The position numbers were made by a program, and so were the translations under genes. A DNA stretch of 64,000 nucleotides from Natrinema ejinorense (GTDB taxonomy: Archaea; Halobacteriota; Halobacteria; Halobacteriales; Natrialbaceae): positions 1,364,001 through 1,428,000 of the forward strand of contig NZ_NXNI01000001.1 of NCBI RefSeq assembly GCF_002494345.1, written 5' to 3'. The notes beneath the pieces were generated by a model that was not told where the DNA came from, searched no databases, and worked only from the letters and a program-made list of their open reading frames with translations. Each line of letters opens with the position of its first letter. The stretch's first letter is position 1. Positions 44,570 to 52,232 of the stretch are shown here, piece after piece.

Positions 44570-44866
44570 ATGCCCTCCATCATCGATAAAACCGTGTTCG
44601 GCGAACCCTCCAGAGGTCTTGCACTGGTCTACCTCTGTGGCGCACTTCTGCTGGCCGGGCAGCAAGGGTACTACGTCATTGTAGAAGGGGCGACACCGTT
44701 CTATGCTGGACTGTTTCTGATCGCCGGGATGGCCCTCTCCGGCATTGCCGAGTCCCTGCCGAAACCTCGACGACGGGCAGCCGGCGTCTTGCGACTCACG
44801 GCACTCGTCGTGCTGGTGAGCATGTTCGTAATTATGATCGTCACACCCGAACTCCTCACCAACTGA
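44570..44866 (+). CDS. small membrane protein (cassette gene)
   Basis: The 98-residue protein MPSIIDKTVFGEPSRGLALV has three hydrophobic segments and a conserved-looking central part (LFLIAGMALSGIAESLPKPR). A broken relative lies at 52625-52880, which shows that the family is spread in this genome. It follows site H. Confidence 0.6.
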   Translation: MPSIIDKTVFGEPSRGLALVYLCGALLLAGQQGYYVIVEGATPFYAGLFLIAGMALSGIAESLPKPRRRAAGVLRLTALVVLVSMFVIMIVTPELLTN

Positions 44867-45173
44867 GCGCGGTGATCGATTCGAACTCACTGCTGCCAAC
44901 CGAATGTGTTCTTGAGGAGGATCCGCTACGACTGCTGACGATTCACGGGGTGAATCTGCCGTATCAGCCACACGGTTTCTGACAGAGTTCGGCCAGTCTG
45001 TAAGCACACCGCTGCACGTACAGCGCTTATTTAGAAATTTGAGGGGGACTACATCTAACCTTTTCAGCGAACAGCCGCTTCAGTCGTACCCTGGCGAATA
45101 GAACGCGCTCGCCATGCTGCATCCATGCTCTCTATGCAGCAACGGGCAATCTGCCAGAAGGGTGGTTGGTCGG
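44867..45173. other. stretch between cassette gene and integrase
   Basis: No gene is visible. A 12-base sequence CTCTATGCAGCA at 45130-45141 is repeated inverted at 45942-45953, so the two copies bracket the integrase. A short hairpin GCTGCAT ... ATGCAGC overlaps the left copy. Near 44,983 a faint resemblance to the array core (GAGTTCGGCCAGTCTGTAAG) may be a dead copy. Confidence 0.4.
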
Positions 45174-45953
45174 TTATTTGTGGTGGACTCGACGGAGTGC
45201 GTCGGCGGTCGCGGTTCCGGAGATCCGGATGTACTTCTGGGCAGTCGCAAGGTCACTCCATCCCATCAGTGCTTGTAGCGGTACCGGAGCTACTCCCTTG
45301 TACGCATGATGGCTGGCTGCGGTTGCTCGCAGACAGTGTGGATAAGTTCGTCCAGTGAGATTCGCTTGGTTCGCGGCTTCTTCGACCCGTCGGTTGACCG
45401 TTGACCGCGACCGTGGGAAGCCACTGTAGCGGTTTGCGAATCGCTCGATACAGAGTTCGATTCGTAGTGAGAGATCGAAGGGGATTGACCGAGCTGACGC
45501 GACGGTCTTTGGGTGCCAGCGTGAAGCGATAGCGTCGGCTTTAGTCAGTTGGTCATTGTGGGCGACTTCCTGACGGGCCTGTCGCCGGCAGTAGCCACAG
45601 TCACACGGCTCGTGCTGTGGGATGCGGATGAGTTTGCGGTTCCAGTCCAGCCAGGACGTATGGAAATGGGCTATCTCCCCAGCGCGGAGCCCAAGCCGAC
45701 CGCCGAGCAGACAAATGAACCGCGCCTCGAAGCCACGTGGTGCTGGCAGATCCCTACTGCCTCTAACAGCAGTTCGAACTCTCTGTCGTTGAGTACATCT
45801 TCATGGGAATGGCGGGTGGTCAGTGCCTGTCGGTGTCGGTCGGCCCATTCGTTCTTCGACGTTCCTTGGTGAACCACCTTTGCAGGAGTGTGGTGACCGG
45901 GAATGAGTATTCCCCAGATCAACGACAACCAACAGCCTCTCTGCTGCATAGAG
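45130..45953. repeat. 12-base inverted repeats flanking the integrase
   Basis: CTCTATGCAGCA at 45130-45141 and its exact complement TGCTGCATAGAG at 45942-45953 enclose the tyrosine recombinase. The right copy overlaps the start codon. They could be ends of a small mobile unit or recombinase binding sites. Confidence 0.5.
45174..45949 (-). pseudogene. tyrosine recombinase with single frameshift
   Basis: From ATG 45949 the frame reads through VVHQGTSKNEWADRHRQALT to DREFELLLEAVG. One base is missing in the CCC run near 45,750; the next frame then continues DLPAPRGFEARFICLLGGRL to the stop at 45174. With the frame restored the protein has about 258 residues and the full catalytic set: Arg in LGLRAGEIAHF, Lys in RWHPKTVASA, HxxR in YPHCLRATAASHHA, the H/W position in LMGWSD, and the Tyr nucleophile in AQKYIRIS. 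It has no visible N-terminal SAM-like domain. It lies inside the cassette array and is the natural candidate for its recombinase. The frameshift may be a real inactivation or a sequencing error. Confidence 0.8.
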
Positions 45954-46029
45954 GGCGCGTATCGCTCACTATACGCGCTTGTTATACCTTATTCGGAGGG
46001 CCATCAGAACTAGCCACCGACGTAGGGGG

Positions 46030-46701
46030 TCAACGGGGCCGTCCGTTTCCGATAAATTGTCTGACAAGCCGTGCTTCTGCCTTCTGTAGATGGTTCGAGG
46101 CAGTGCTCGTTGCACAGTCGAGAATCTCGGCTACGTCTGCGACACTCCCGATCCGGGGATACTCATAGAACCCGACCTCAACCGCCGCTCGAAGCGCCTC
46201 ACGCTGCCGGGCCGTGAGATTGACGGCAGGGACGCCTGGGCGAGCATCGTACTCGCCGACCTCAGACACCGCTGCAGCGATTTCGTCAGGCAACCTGTCA
46301 AGAATCCCTGCTAGATCGTCAGGCTCGCCGACGACATCGAAATCTACCCTCCCGTTGGGCCGATAGGCGAGTGGTGGCACAACAACCACCGACGGTTGTT
46401 GGAATGCTGTCCGAAAGCGCTTGAAGATCTCCTGCTCACGCTCCTGAACGTATGCGTAGAAAGAGCTGTCGTCAACGGGCGTAATATTGTAGTCGACCGT
46501 CCTCTCGGCACCAGCAATATGTCGTTTGTATCGCTCCCGGTCGCCGATAAGGTAAAATAACGTATAGACGATGTCACCCTCTCCCAGCAAGTTCCACGTG
46601 ATGAGCCAACTGCGCTCGAGAGACTCAGAATCGGTCAGGAGCCGCTGCATCGGATGCTGGACTGCCCGCTCATACTGCAGCGACAGATGAAGGTATTTCA
46701 T
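46030..46701 (-). CDS. HTH_10 (Bat-type) transcription regulator
   Basis: The 223-residue protein starts at MKYLHLSLQYERAVQHPMQR. A Bat-associated N-terminal half is followed by a C-terminal HTH_10: NLTARQREALRAAVEVGFYE, then VADVAEILDCATSTASNHLQ and KAEARLVRQF. It is divergent from a hydrolase gene, with 85 bases between starts and one shared AT-rich promoter, so it probably controls that gene. Confidence 0.85.
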   Translation of the reverse strand: MKYLHLSLQYERAVQHPMQRLLTDSESLERSWLITWNLLGEGDIVYTLFYLIGDRERYKRHIAGAERTVDYNITPVDDSSFYAYVQEREQEIFKRFRTAFQQPSVVVVPPLAYRPNGRVDFDVVGEPDDLAGILDRLPDEIAAAVSEVGEYDARPGVPAVNLTARQREALRAAVEVGFYEYPRIGSVADVAEILDCATSTASNHLQKAEARLVRQFIGNGRPR

Positions 46702-46724
46702 GGTTAGTGCAGCGGCCGCCTCAC

Positions 46725-46734
46725 TTTTAAATAC
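46725..46734. promoter_or_regulatory. shared promoter region of regulator and hydrolase
   Basis: TTTTAAATAC lies midway between the two divergent starts and can serve as TATA box in either direction, about 24 bases from 46701 and about 53 from 46787. Confidence 0.5.
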
Positions 46735-46786
46735 ACTAGGACATCCGACAACGATTGAATACGATTTGAGCCCCAAACCGCTACTG

Positions 46787-47692
46787 ATGGCAGGCGCAGA
46801 AACGCTCACGGACACAGATGCATCGTTACTTGATGCGCACGGGCTCGAATCCACCTACCGCGAAATTAACGACTTGCAGTTACACGTCGTGGCCGCGGGC
46901 GATCCCGACGAACCACTGGTCGTCCTTCTGCACGGCCATCCCGATTTCTGGTACGGCTGGCGCGACCAGATCGGTCCGCTCGTTGACGCCGGCTTCCGTG
47001 TGGTCGTTCCGGATCAGCGGGGCTGTAATCTGAGCGACGCTCCTGACGGTATCGATGCCTATCGGCTCTCGACTCTCGCAGCTGACATCTGCGAGCTGAT
47101 CCATGGCGAGGGGCAAGAGTCGGCCCACGTCGTTGGGCACGACTTTGGTGGTTTTGTCGCTTGGCACCTCGCTCTCCAGCACCCATCCAGAGTCGATCGC
47201 CTCGGGATCTTGAACGTCCCTCATCCAACGGTCTATAGAAAGACCCTCCGTTCAAGTCCCCAGCAGATCATCCGGAGCTGGTACGTGTGGTTCTATCAGA
47301 TTCCGACGCTCCCCGAATGGCTTTTGCGTCGGAACGACATGGACAACATGGTCGATTCCCTCGAAATCACGTCAAATGAGGGTACGTTCGACGACGAAAC
47401 GATCAAGCGCTACAAGACGGCCTGGCAATACACCGGCATCGAACCACGGATCAACTGGTACCGTGGGTTCCGTCGGTCAGACAGCCCTCCGCGGGACACT
47501 GTCACCCAGCCGACGCTGATTTGCTGGGGCGAAGATGACATCGCTCTCCGCCCCTCGATGGCCGAAGAGAGCGCCGATTACTGCGACGACGGGCAACTCC
47601 GGATGTTCCCCGATACGTCACACTGGGTCCATCACGAGCGTGAAGAAGTGACTGAAGAACTGATCCGGCATCTCGCGCAGAACTCGCTATAG
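46787..47692 (+). CDS. alpha/beta hydrolase, epoxide-hydrolase-like (cassette gene)
   Basis: The 301-residue protein starts at MAGAETLTDTDASLLDAHGL. The oxyanion HGHPDFWYGW, the nucleophile elbow GHDFGG (Asp nucleophile) and the late acid/His pair (WGEDDIALRP and SHWVHHE) match epoxide hydrolases and haloalkane dehalogenases. An Asp nucleophile rules out ordinary esterases. The cap region carries RSWYVWFYQIPTLPEWLLRR. It is followed at 148 bases by site I and divergent from its presumed regulator. Confidence 0.9.
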   Translation: MAGAETLTDTDASLLDAHGLESTYREINDLQLHVVAAGDPDEPLVVLLHGHPDFWYGWRDQIGPLVDAGFRVVVPDQRGCNLSDAPDGIDAYRLSTLAADICELIHGEGQESAHVVGHDFGGFVAWHLALQHPSRVDRLGILNVPHPTVYRKTLRSSPQQIIRSWYVWFYQIPTLPEWLLRRNDMDNMVDSLEITSNEGTFDDETIKRYKTAWQYTGIEPRINWYRGFRRSDSPPRDTVTQPTLICWGEDDIALRPSMAEESADYCDDGQLRMFPDTSHWVHHEREEVTEELIRHLAQNSL

Positions 47693-47757
47693 ATGTCTCC
47701 GAGATTCTCAAACCTTCGTCCGAGTGCTCGAAATAACAATTTACGATCACATCTGTC

Positions 47758-47784
47758 TGCTGAAGACATCCTCTGTATTCAGCA
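47758..47784. repeat. hairpin, part of a recurring short sequence
   Basis: TGCTGAA and TTCAGCA form perfect 7-base arms. The left arm belongs to CTGCTGAAGACATCCTCTG, which recurs at about 48,819. It lies downstream of the hydrolase gene and may terminate it. Confidence 0.45.
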
Positions 47785-47839
47785 CCCCGTTTCTGACAGC
47801 CGACAGAAAGATAGATGCCCGCTCCGATCACGTCTTGGT

Positions 47840-47914
47840 CTGTACTTATCGCTGGTTCATGACCTCCTGTCCGACTCTGTCTGAGTTCTCGGACACCTAT
47901 TCGTGGCAAGTAGG
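47840..47914 (+). repeat. cassette-site repeat I
   Basis: Full copy with the reference left box CTGTACTTATCGCT at 47840, core 47869-47896 (GTCCGACTCTG, six bases, TTCTCGGACAC), and right box GTGGCAAGTAGG. The spacer between left box and core (GGTTCATGACCTCCT) is almost the same as in D. Confidence 0.85.
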
Positions 47915-47934
47915 CTCCTAGAAACGGTAGCGGG

Positions 47935-48762
47935 TTATAGCACTCCGTCTACCGATGGCGCTCTCTGCCGTAGCCTACTCGGTTTTGCGAACGAGATAGA
48001 GGTACTGAGTGAAGTTGAAGAACGTCTCCCCATTTCCTCACACTTGTGGAGGTCATCAGCCCATGCCTGCGCCTCGTCTGGCCCGATTTTATCGTGATCT
48101 GCCGCGTATTCAGTGATGAACTGCATCAGATGATAGGCGAACGCATCCTCATCTAAATTAGTATTGAGTATGGAGTTCGGTTCGACTCGTTCGATCGTCA
48201 GTCCTGTGTTGCGGAAATACGGTTCGAGTTTCGATCCCAAACGCGGTTGTGGGCAATGATCATCGAACGCATCGAGAACGCGCTCCATTCGTTCCGGATT
48301 CGGAGACCGCCAAACGAGAGATGCAAAATCGGCGTCACAGATTACCGCGCGGCCACTCGGCCGAAGGACTCGAGAAAGTTCTGTCACTGCTGTACTGACA
48401 TCGTCGAGATACTCGTAGGCCTGTACGGCGACAACCGCATCGAATGCTCTCTCCATGACCGGTAGACGTGTGGCATCCGCTTGAGTAAGAGTCACCTGCG
48501 GCAGAGTCTCACATCGGCGCTTCGCAAGCGCAAGCATAGCTCTACTCTGGTCGATGCCGTGAACGTGACCAGTGTCTCCAACGGTCCGTGCGAGTTCCAG
48601 TGGCTCGAATCCAGGCCCACAGCCGATGGATAGGACCGTTTCGCCAGATTGTAGATGGAGTAGGTCCCTGACACGCTGACGACGATCAGCTGCCGCTGAA
48701 GTCTTGTAGATAGCTGCTTCCTGTCGTGCCTCTTGCTCATCGTAGTCGAGTGGATCGCCCAT
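47935..48762 (-). CDS. class I SAM methyltransferase, frameshifted C-terminus
   Basis: The 275-residue reading starts MGDPLDYDEQEARQEAAIYK. SAM-binding motif VLSIGCGPGFEPLELA, HGIDQSRAML, the DA at TQADATRLP and DAVVAVQAYEYLDD are those of UbiE-like methyltransferases. The last 30 residues look wrong. If one base is restored in the CCCC run near 48,028 the end becomes ETFFNFTQYLYLVRKTE with a stop at 47975, the usual final strand of this fold. The core should be functional either way, or the frameshift is an error. It lies between sites I and J, against the array direction. Confidence 0.8.
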   Translation of the reverse strand: MGDPLDYDEQEARQEAAIYKTSAAADRRQRVRDLLHLQSGETVLSIGCGPGFEPLELARTVGDTGHVHGIDQSRAMLALAKRRCETLPQVTLTQADATRLPVMERAFDAVVAVQAYEYLDDVSTAVTELSRVLRPSGRAVICDADFASLVWRSPNPERMERVLDAFDDHCPQPRLGSKLEPYFRNTGLTIERVEPNSILNTNLDEDAFAYHLMQFITEYAADHDKIGPDEAQAWADDLHKCEEMGRRSSTSLSTSISFAKPSRLRQRAPSVDGVL

Positions 48763-48983
48763 CGCTCTCTACGGGTATTGCACAGGCTTTACGTTAAAAC
48801 ATTTATAGTTAGTCGAACTGCTGAAGACATCCTCTGGGCCTTGTTTAGACGCAACTGAGATCGGCGCTAACGCTTCGTTCTCAAAGTATGAAACCGTACT
48901 GTGAGGTGCTTACCACCGGATTCTGTTCAGTCAAAATGACTCCTGACCTGCTCATCCGAAAGCGTCCAAACAAGACTCTTGAT

Positions 48984-49058
48984 CTGTATTGAGCGTACTC
49001 TATGATCGTTTGTCCGACTCTGGGGGACTTCTCGGACAAGACTATACAGTAAGTTTAG
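48984..49058 (+). repeat. cassette-site repeat J (last copy)
   Basis: Outer left CTGTATTGAGCG at 48984, core 49012-49039 (GTCCGACTCTG, six bases, TTCTCGGACAA), outer right CAGTAAGTTTAG to 49058. The left spacer resembles copy H. No further copy was found to the right. Confidence 0.85.
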
Positions 49059-49204
49059 ATCACCACATACCGAGCCCTTCCCGAACTCGAGATTCTAAAC
49101 GAGAAATTCGATCCTCTAAATCAGCGTTGGTATCGACATCTTTCTCTATCTTACGGAACCGAACTCCTTGAGTGGCGGCACTAACTCTTCCCGACAGTCG
49201 TCAC

Positions 49205-49738
49205 CTACTTCTCTTCGGTCCGGTTCAAATGCACACCCAGCACAGCGGTAGTGACGGCTAACAAAACCATCCAGACGACTATTGCCGCACCGACAGCGAA
49301 TAGGAGATTGGGCCCAGCGTGGGCAACAAAGACATCCAGATACCGGACTATGTAATGGGTGACCCAGAGAAAGAGGAGCCCCGCAATGATGTAGAGTCCT
49401 GTTCCGACTGCCCTTCTCGGAGACTCCTTTCGTACAAGGAACGCGAACGTGAGCACGGTGATGACCGGGAATGGAAGTAGCGACTCCCACTGTAAGTTTA
49501 TAATTGCATAGCCCACGTATCCAGCGACCAGCGCAGTCCCGACCGCTGCGATCGTCACCCACACGTCTGTTGGCAGATACCCGTCATCGGATGGCGGTGC
49601 TCCCGCCCCCGCCTTCCCGCTCGAGCCGTCTGTCGCCACTTCCTTCGCGGCAGTTGCCTCAGACTGACCGCTGCCGCATTCAGGGCAACTGTGCCCGCTC
49701 TGGACGGTCACACCGCAAGCCTGACAATCCCATGCCAT
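49205..49738 (-). CDS. zinc-ribbon membrane protein
   Basis: The 177-residue protein starts at MAWDCQACGVTVQSGHSCPE, chosen because GGAGG lies 9 bases upstream; a GTG at 49774 would add 12 residues. CQAC and CPEC form a zinc ribbon. After a Ser/Gly linker, four membrane helices follow, such as VWVTIAAVGTALVAGYVGYA and AVGTGLYIIAGLLFLWVTHY. Zinc-ribbon plus helices is common in haloarchaea; function unknown. Confidence 0.7.
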   Translation of the reverse strand: MAWDCQACGVTVQSGHSCPECGSGQSEATAAKEVATDGSSGKAGAGAPPSDDGYLPTDVWVTIAAVGTALVAGYVGYAIINLQWESLLPFPVITVLTFAFLVRKESPRRAVGTGLYIIAGLLFLWVTHYIVRYLDVFVAHAGPNLLFAVGAAIVVWMVLLAVTTAVLGVHLNRTEEK

Positions 49739-50005
49739 CTTTGATTCCTCCGAGAGCGATTCATATTCGCTCACCTATGCCTATTGAAAAACGTCTTGTG
49801 GGGACCAGCTGGCGGTGTTGTCCCTATCTTCTTCGAAGTCGGATCCGAGAGGTCGAATGATACGATCGAACATATTCTTGATTTATTCTTCCAGGAATAA
49901 AGCCTTCCTCATATAATTTAGACGTTACGTCAGGATATGGATTTACGTTCTCGATCTCGTAGTAGCTCCCTCTGGCACAAATAGACTGTCCCCGTCCGAG
50001 TGGCG

Positions 50006-50225
50006 GTGTTCAGATAAGGACTGAAAAGTGAGGCGGAGCGTTTTCCGAGTGCTCTATGCCCGAAAACGCTCGCCTCAACGGTTGTTTAGACGAGATCAAC
50101 TTAGACTTTGTCGAACGAGAAGTGACACATGTGTTTCTCGAACTGTTTTAGCAACGCCGAAGCAGAAACCGCCGACGAGCGGATCAGATCGTTCAGCTCC
50201 GCATGGAATCAGCTTATTTGAACAC
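50006..50225. mobile_element. internally deleted IS6-type element
   Basis: Inverted ends GTGTTCAGATAAG (50006-50018) and CTTATTTGAACAC (50213-50225) match at 12 of 13 positions. Just inside, ATG begins MPENARLNGCLDEINLDFVE, the N-terminus of haloarchaeal IS6-like transposases, and another frame ends CFSNCFSNAEAETADERIRS ... WNQLI, their C-terminus. The catalytic middle is gone. The 220-base remnant could be moved only by a full copy elsewhere. No clear target duplication is seen. Confidence 0.75.
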
Positions 50226-50489
50226 TACCCCGAAAACAAGGAAAGATATTATAGTCAATGAAAGAAATATCTTGTATTTATTGGAGTATAGATTCACCAT
50301 AGCGTCACTAGAGGAATATGCGAATAATGCCATCACACCAATCAGTATATACAACATAGATAAGATTGGCTCGACTGTTATGAATGCTATTGCTAGTAAG
50401 ACCATTCCAATTGCCACTAGTGCTGAGGATAGTTTTCGCATACGATCATTCTGAGTGAATCCCATGTAGTTTTCTGTGATTTCAGACAT
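50214..50489 (-). CDS. AT-rich membrane protein
   Basis: The 91-residue protein starts at MSEITENYMGFTQNDRMRKL. Three hydrophobic segments follow (ALVAIGMVLLAIAFITV, LSMLYILIGVMALFAY and IFLSLTIISFLVFGVV). Base composition is low in GC, unlike the core genome. Its last two codons and stop lie in the end of the IS6-type remnant, so the C-terminus was set by that insertion. A role as immunity protein for the nearby bacteriocin is possible but unproven. Confidence 0.55.
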   Translation of the reverse strand: MSEITENYMGFTQNDRMRKLSSALVAIGMVLLAIAFITVEPILSMLYILIGVMALFAYSSSDAMVNLYSNKYKIFLSLTIISFLVFGVVFK

Positions 50490-50606
50490 ACTATTCTTAT
50501 TTAACACTATGGGATATAGATGTTCTGATTAGATAATGTTATTTATTTTAAATTAAATAGTATAAGAATTTTACTAATTCATTGGACTATGAATTATGGC
50601 GTAGTG

Positions 50607-50699
50607 TCAGAAACAACCTCCATAGCTATCATTAATTCCGCCCACATCATCCCAGTCATTTAAGAGAACCACCTTGTCATTTGAAGGCACATATTCAGA
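50607..50699 (-). pseudogene. small peptide frame, possible remnant
   Basis: A minus-strand frame reads SEYVPSNDKVVLLNDWDDVG then GINDSYGGCF and stops at 50607. A GTG at 50690 could start a 25-residue peptide. The composition is protein-like and AT-rich. It may be the 3' end of a broken gene or a peptide of the bacteriocin locus. Confidence 0.3.
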
Positions 50700-50714
50700 T
50701 CATGATGTATCCTG

Positions 50715-50820
50715 TTATTCATAGACGTTCTCATTTAGAGAAACTTTTGCATCTGTACAACCATGGTCTGATAAACATCCGTGATTAATTAAATAAGTGA
50801 GCCCGCCAATGCCTGCGATG
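50715..50820 (-). pseudogene. 3' remnant of a small cysteine-containing peptide gene
   Basis: Reading leftward from about 50,820, the frame gives GCIAGIGGLTYLINHGCLSD then HGCTDAKVSLNENVYE and stops at 50715. Three cysteines and glycines recall bacteriocin-like peptides. Upstream of 50,820 the frame enters the antisense of the halocin gene, so the 5' part has been lost at a junction. Confidence 0.35.
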
Positions 50821-51231
50821 CACCCAGGTGAGAATGAGTCCACGGAGTTCGATACAGCAGTCCTAGTCCGGGGCGTCGAGGAAGGTCCCCAACGGTTCGA
50901 CTTGTTTGTCCCACTCGTACGTGATGACGAGGTCGTTGATCGGGCTGTCATCCAGGGGACGGGCTCGCTCTCGAGCCCCGCCACTGTTGAGGTACTCGAC
51001 GGTGGCGGATTCTCGACACAAGGGCATATTGTATGTGGACCAACGGGAACAGTCTGTACGAACTATTGCGCCGTGCTCTGTGGGGCACTCTCTGGGGTCG
51101 CTGGCACTGCATGCTTCGCAAAGTGCAGTACAACTGTTGCTGGTATTCCCATAGCTCCGGGGTGTGCAGCTGTCTGTACTGGTGTTGTGGCTGGAACCTG
51201 CGTTCCAACCTGTACAAACCTCGCCCACTGA
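50797..51231 (+). CDS. halocin-C8-like bacteriocin precursor, perhaps 5'-truncated
   Basis: The frame from GTG 50797 (or ATG 50818, which has the TATA-like ATTAATTAAATAA about 25 bases before it) has up to 144 residues. The C-terminal 65 residues hold ten cysteines in a Gly/Ala-rich hydrophobic setting: IVCGPTGTVCTNYCAVLCGA, TACFAKCSTT, PGCAAVC, GTCVPTC. Ten cysteines in such a domain is the pattern of halocin C8. The halocin C8 precursor has a Tat signal; none is seen here, and the left boundary coincides with a change in base composition, so the gene may have lost its 5' end. Confidence 0.7.
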   Translation: MSPPMPAMHPGENESTEFDTAVLVRGVEEGPQRFDLFVPLVRDDEVVDRAVIQGTGSLSSPATVEVLDGGGFSTQGHIVCGPTGTVCTNYCAVLCGALSGVAGTACFAKCSTTVAGIPIAPGCAAVCTGVVAGTCVPTCTNLAH

Positions 51232-51303
51232 TCCCATTAGGGGGGTGATTGATGCACAGATCTGTGAATAAACTTTTTCAATTCTTAGCCAGTATTGAGA
51301 TAT

Positions 51304-51501
51304 GTGGCTAAACTGGAACCTCTCCAATCCACTGTCCAGGATGACGCGGGAGCGTTAGCCATAATCACGACTGTCGCCGTCGTTGTGATTTGGTTCACCG
51401 GAGCGACGCCTGACATGACAACGCGGATCATATCAACCGTGTTGGCAGGACTGCTTGCGTTTGCTGGGGCAGTGCTTGGACTCTGGTTAATCGAAAAATA
51501 A
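51304..51501 (+). CDS. small membrane protein next to halocin gene
   Basis: The 65-residue protein from GTG 51304 (MAKLEPLQSTVQDDAGALAI) has two hydrophobic segments (IITTVAVVVIWFTGA and IISTVLAGLLAFAGAVLGLW). It follows the halocin-like gene by 72 bases on the same strand and may be its immunity or export partner; this is inference from position. Confidence 0.5.
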   Translation: MAKLEPLQSTVQDDAGALAIITTVAVVVIWFTGATPDMTTRIISTVLAGLLAFAGAVLGLWLIEK

Positions 51502-51709
51502 GCCGTCGGCCAGCGATCGTGGCCGACCGGGGCATGGTGGTCTGCGAGGCTGCCGAAGGTGCGGGAGTGCTCAACGATAGCATGGGTATGGGTACGAGTC
51601 CGAAGACGTAGCCCTCCTCGACGATGTCTTTTATTCCGAATCTCATGTGACGCCGACTCCGTGACGATCCAGTGTACGATCCTGGCCGACGGGGACCTGA
51701 TAGTTAGTA

Positions 51710-51859
51710 ATGACTGACGATGATCCTACCCCGCCAGTGCGACTATCACTCGGATCCGTCGCCGACGCGGATGGTGACTCTAGGAAAAGGAACGACAGCG
51801 TCTCCACTAAACCATTCAGCAATGACCCAGTCGGCATTGAGCATTCACGGGGCGAATAG
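51710..51859 (+). CDS. possible 49-residue protein
   Basis: The frame MTDDDPTPPVRLSLGSVADA then DGDSRKRNDSVSTKPFSNDP ends at 51859, 36 bases before the next gene. Acidic composition fits, but the length gives weak support. Confidence 0.3.
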   Translation: MTDDDPTPPVRLSLGSVADADGDSRKRNDSVSTKPFSNDPVGIEHSRGE

Positions 51860-51895
51860 ACTTCCTTCCTCTGTATCGTCGCCGTCACACCAGCG

Positions 51896-52198
51896 ATGGC
51901 ACAGAGCAACGTCGGCGACGTCTACTGCGGGACGGGCGTCGAAACCGGGATCAACATCGTTTTCGGCGCCCTCGCGGGACTCGGGCTTCCGGCGACGGCC
52001 TTCTTCGTCGGCAGATCCGGCCTCTCGTACATGCGAGCGGGCGGTAATCCCGAGAAGAAGAACAAGGCCAAGGAGAAACTCGTCATGTCGGTGATCGGGT
52101 TCGGGATAATCGTCCTCGCACTGGTCTCGCCTGAGCTCATCGACAAGATCGGCAGCCAGATGGGATTCTCCTTCTCGAACTGTGTAAAGCCGTTATGA
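51896..52198 (+). CDS. two-helix membrane protein of virus/plasmid type
   Basis: The 100-residue protein MAQSNVGDVYCGTGVETGIN has two hydrophobic segments (NIVFGALAGLGLPATAFFVG and VMSVIGFGIIVLALVSP) split by a lysine-rich loop (GGNPEKKNKAKEKL). The plan recalls VirB2/TrbC pilin-like proteins and is found on haloarchaeal integrated elements. It probably belongs to a virus-like remnant. Confidence 0.55.
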   Translation: MAQSNVGDVYCGTGVETGINIVFGALAGLGLPATAFFVGRSGLSYMRAGGNPEKKNKAKEKLVMSVIGFGIIVLALVSPELIDKIGSQMGFSFSNCVKPL

Positions 52199-52232
52199 GG
52201 AGATTGCGAGCGCGTTCCTTCCCTCCACCACC

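Noticed and set aside
39324-49058. Interpretation of the ten palindromes as a CRISPR array
   Set aside because: Spacings are hundreds to thousands of bases and contain genes; the repeats are imperfect and carry variable centres.
39324-49058. Interpretation of the palindromes as simple transcription terminators
   Set aside because: Several lie upstream of or between genes on the opposite strand, all keep one orientation, the core arms are conserved over 22 bases with a fixed six-base variable centre, and no T-run follows.
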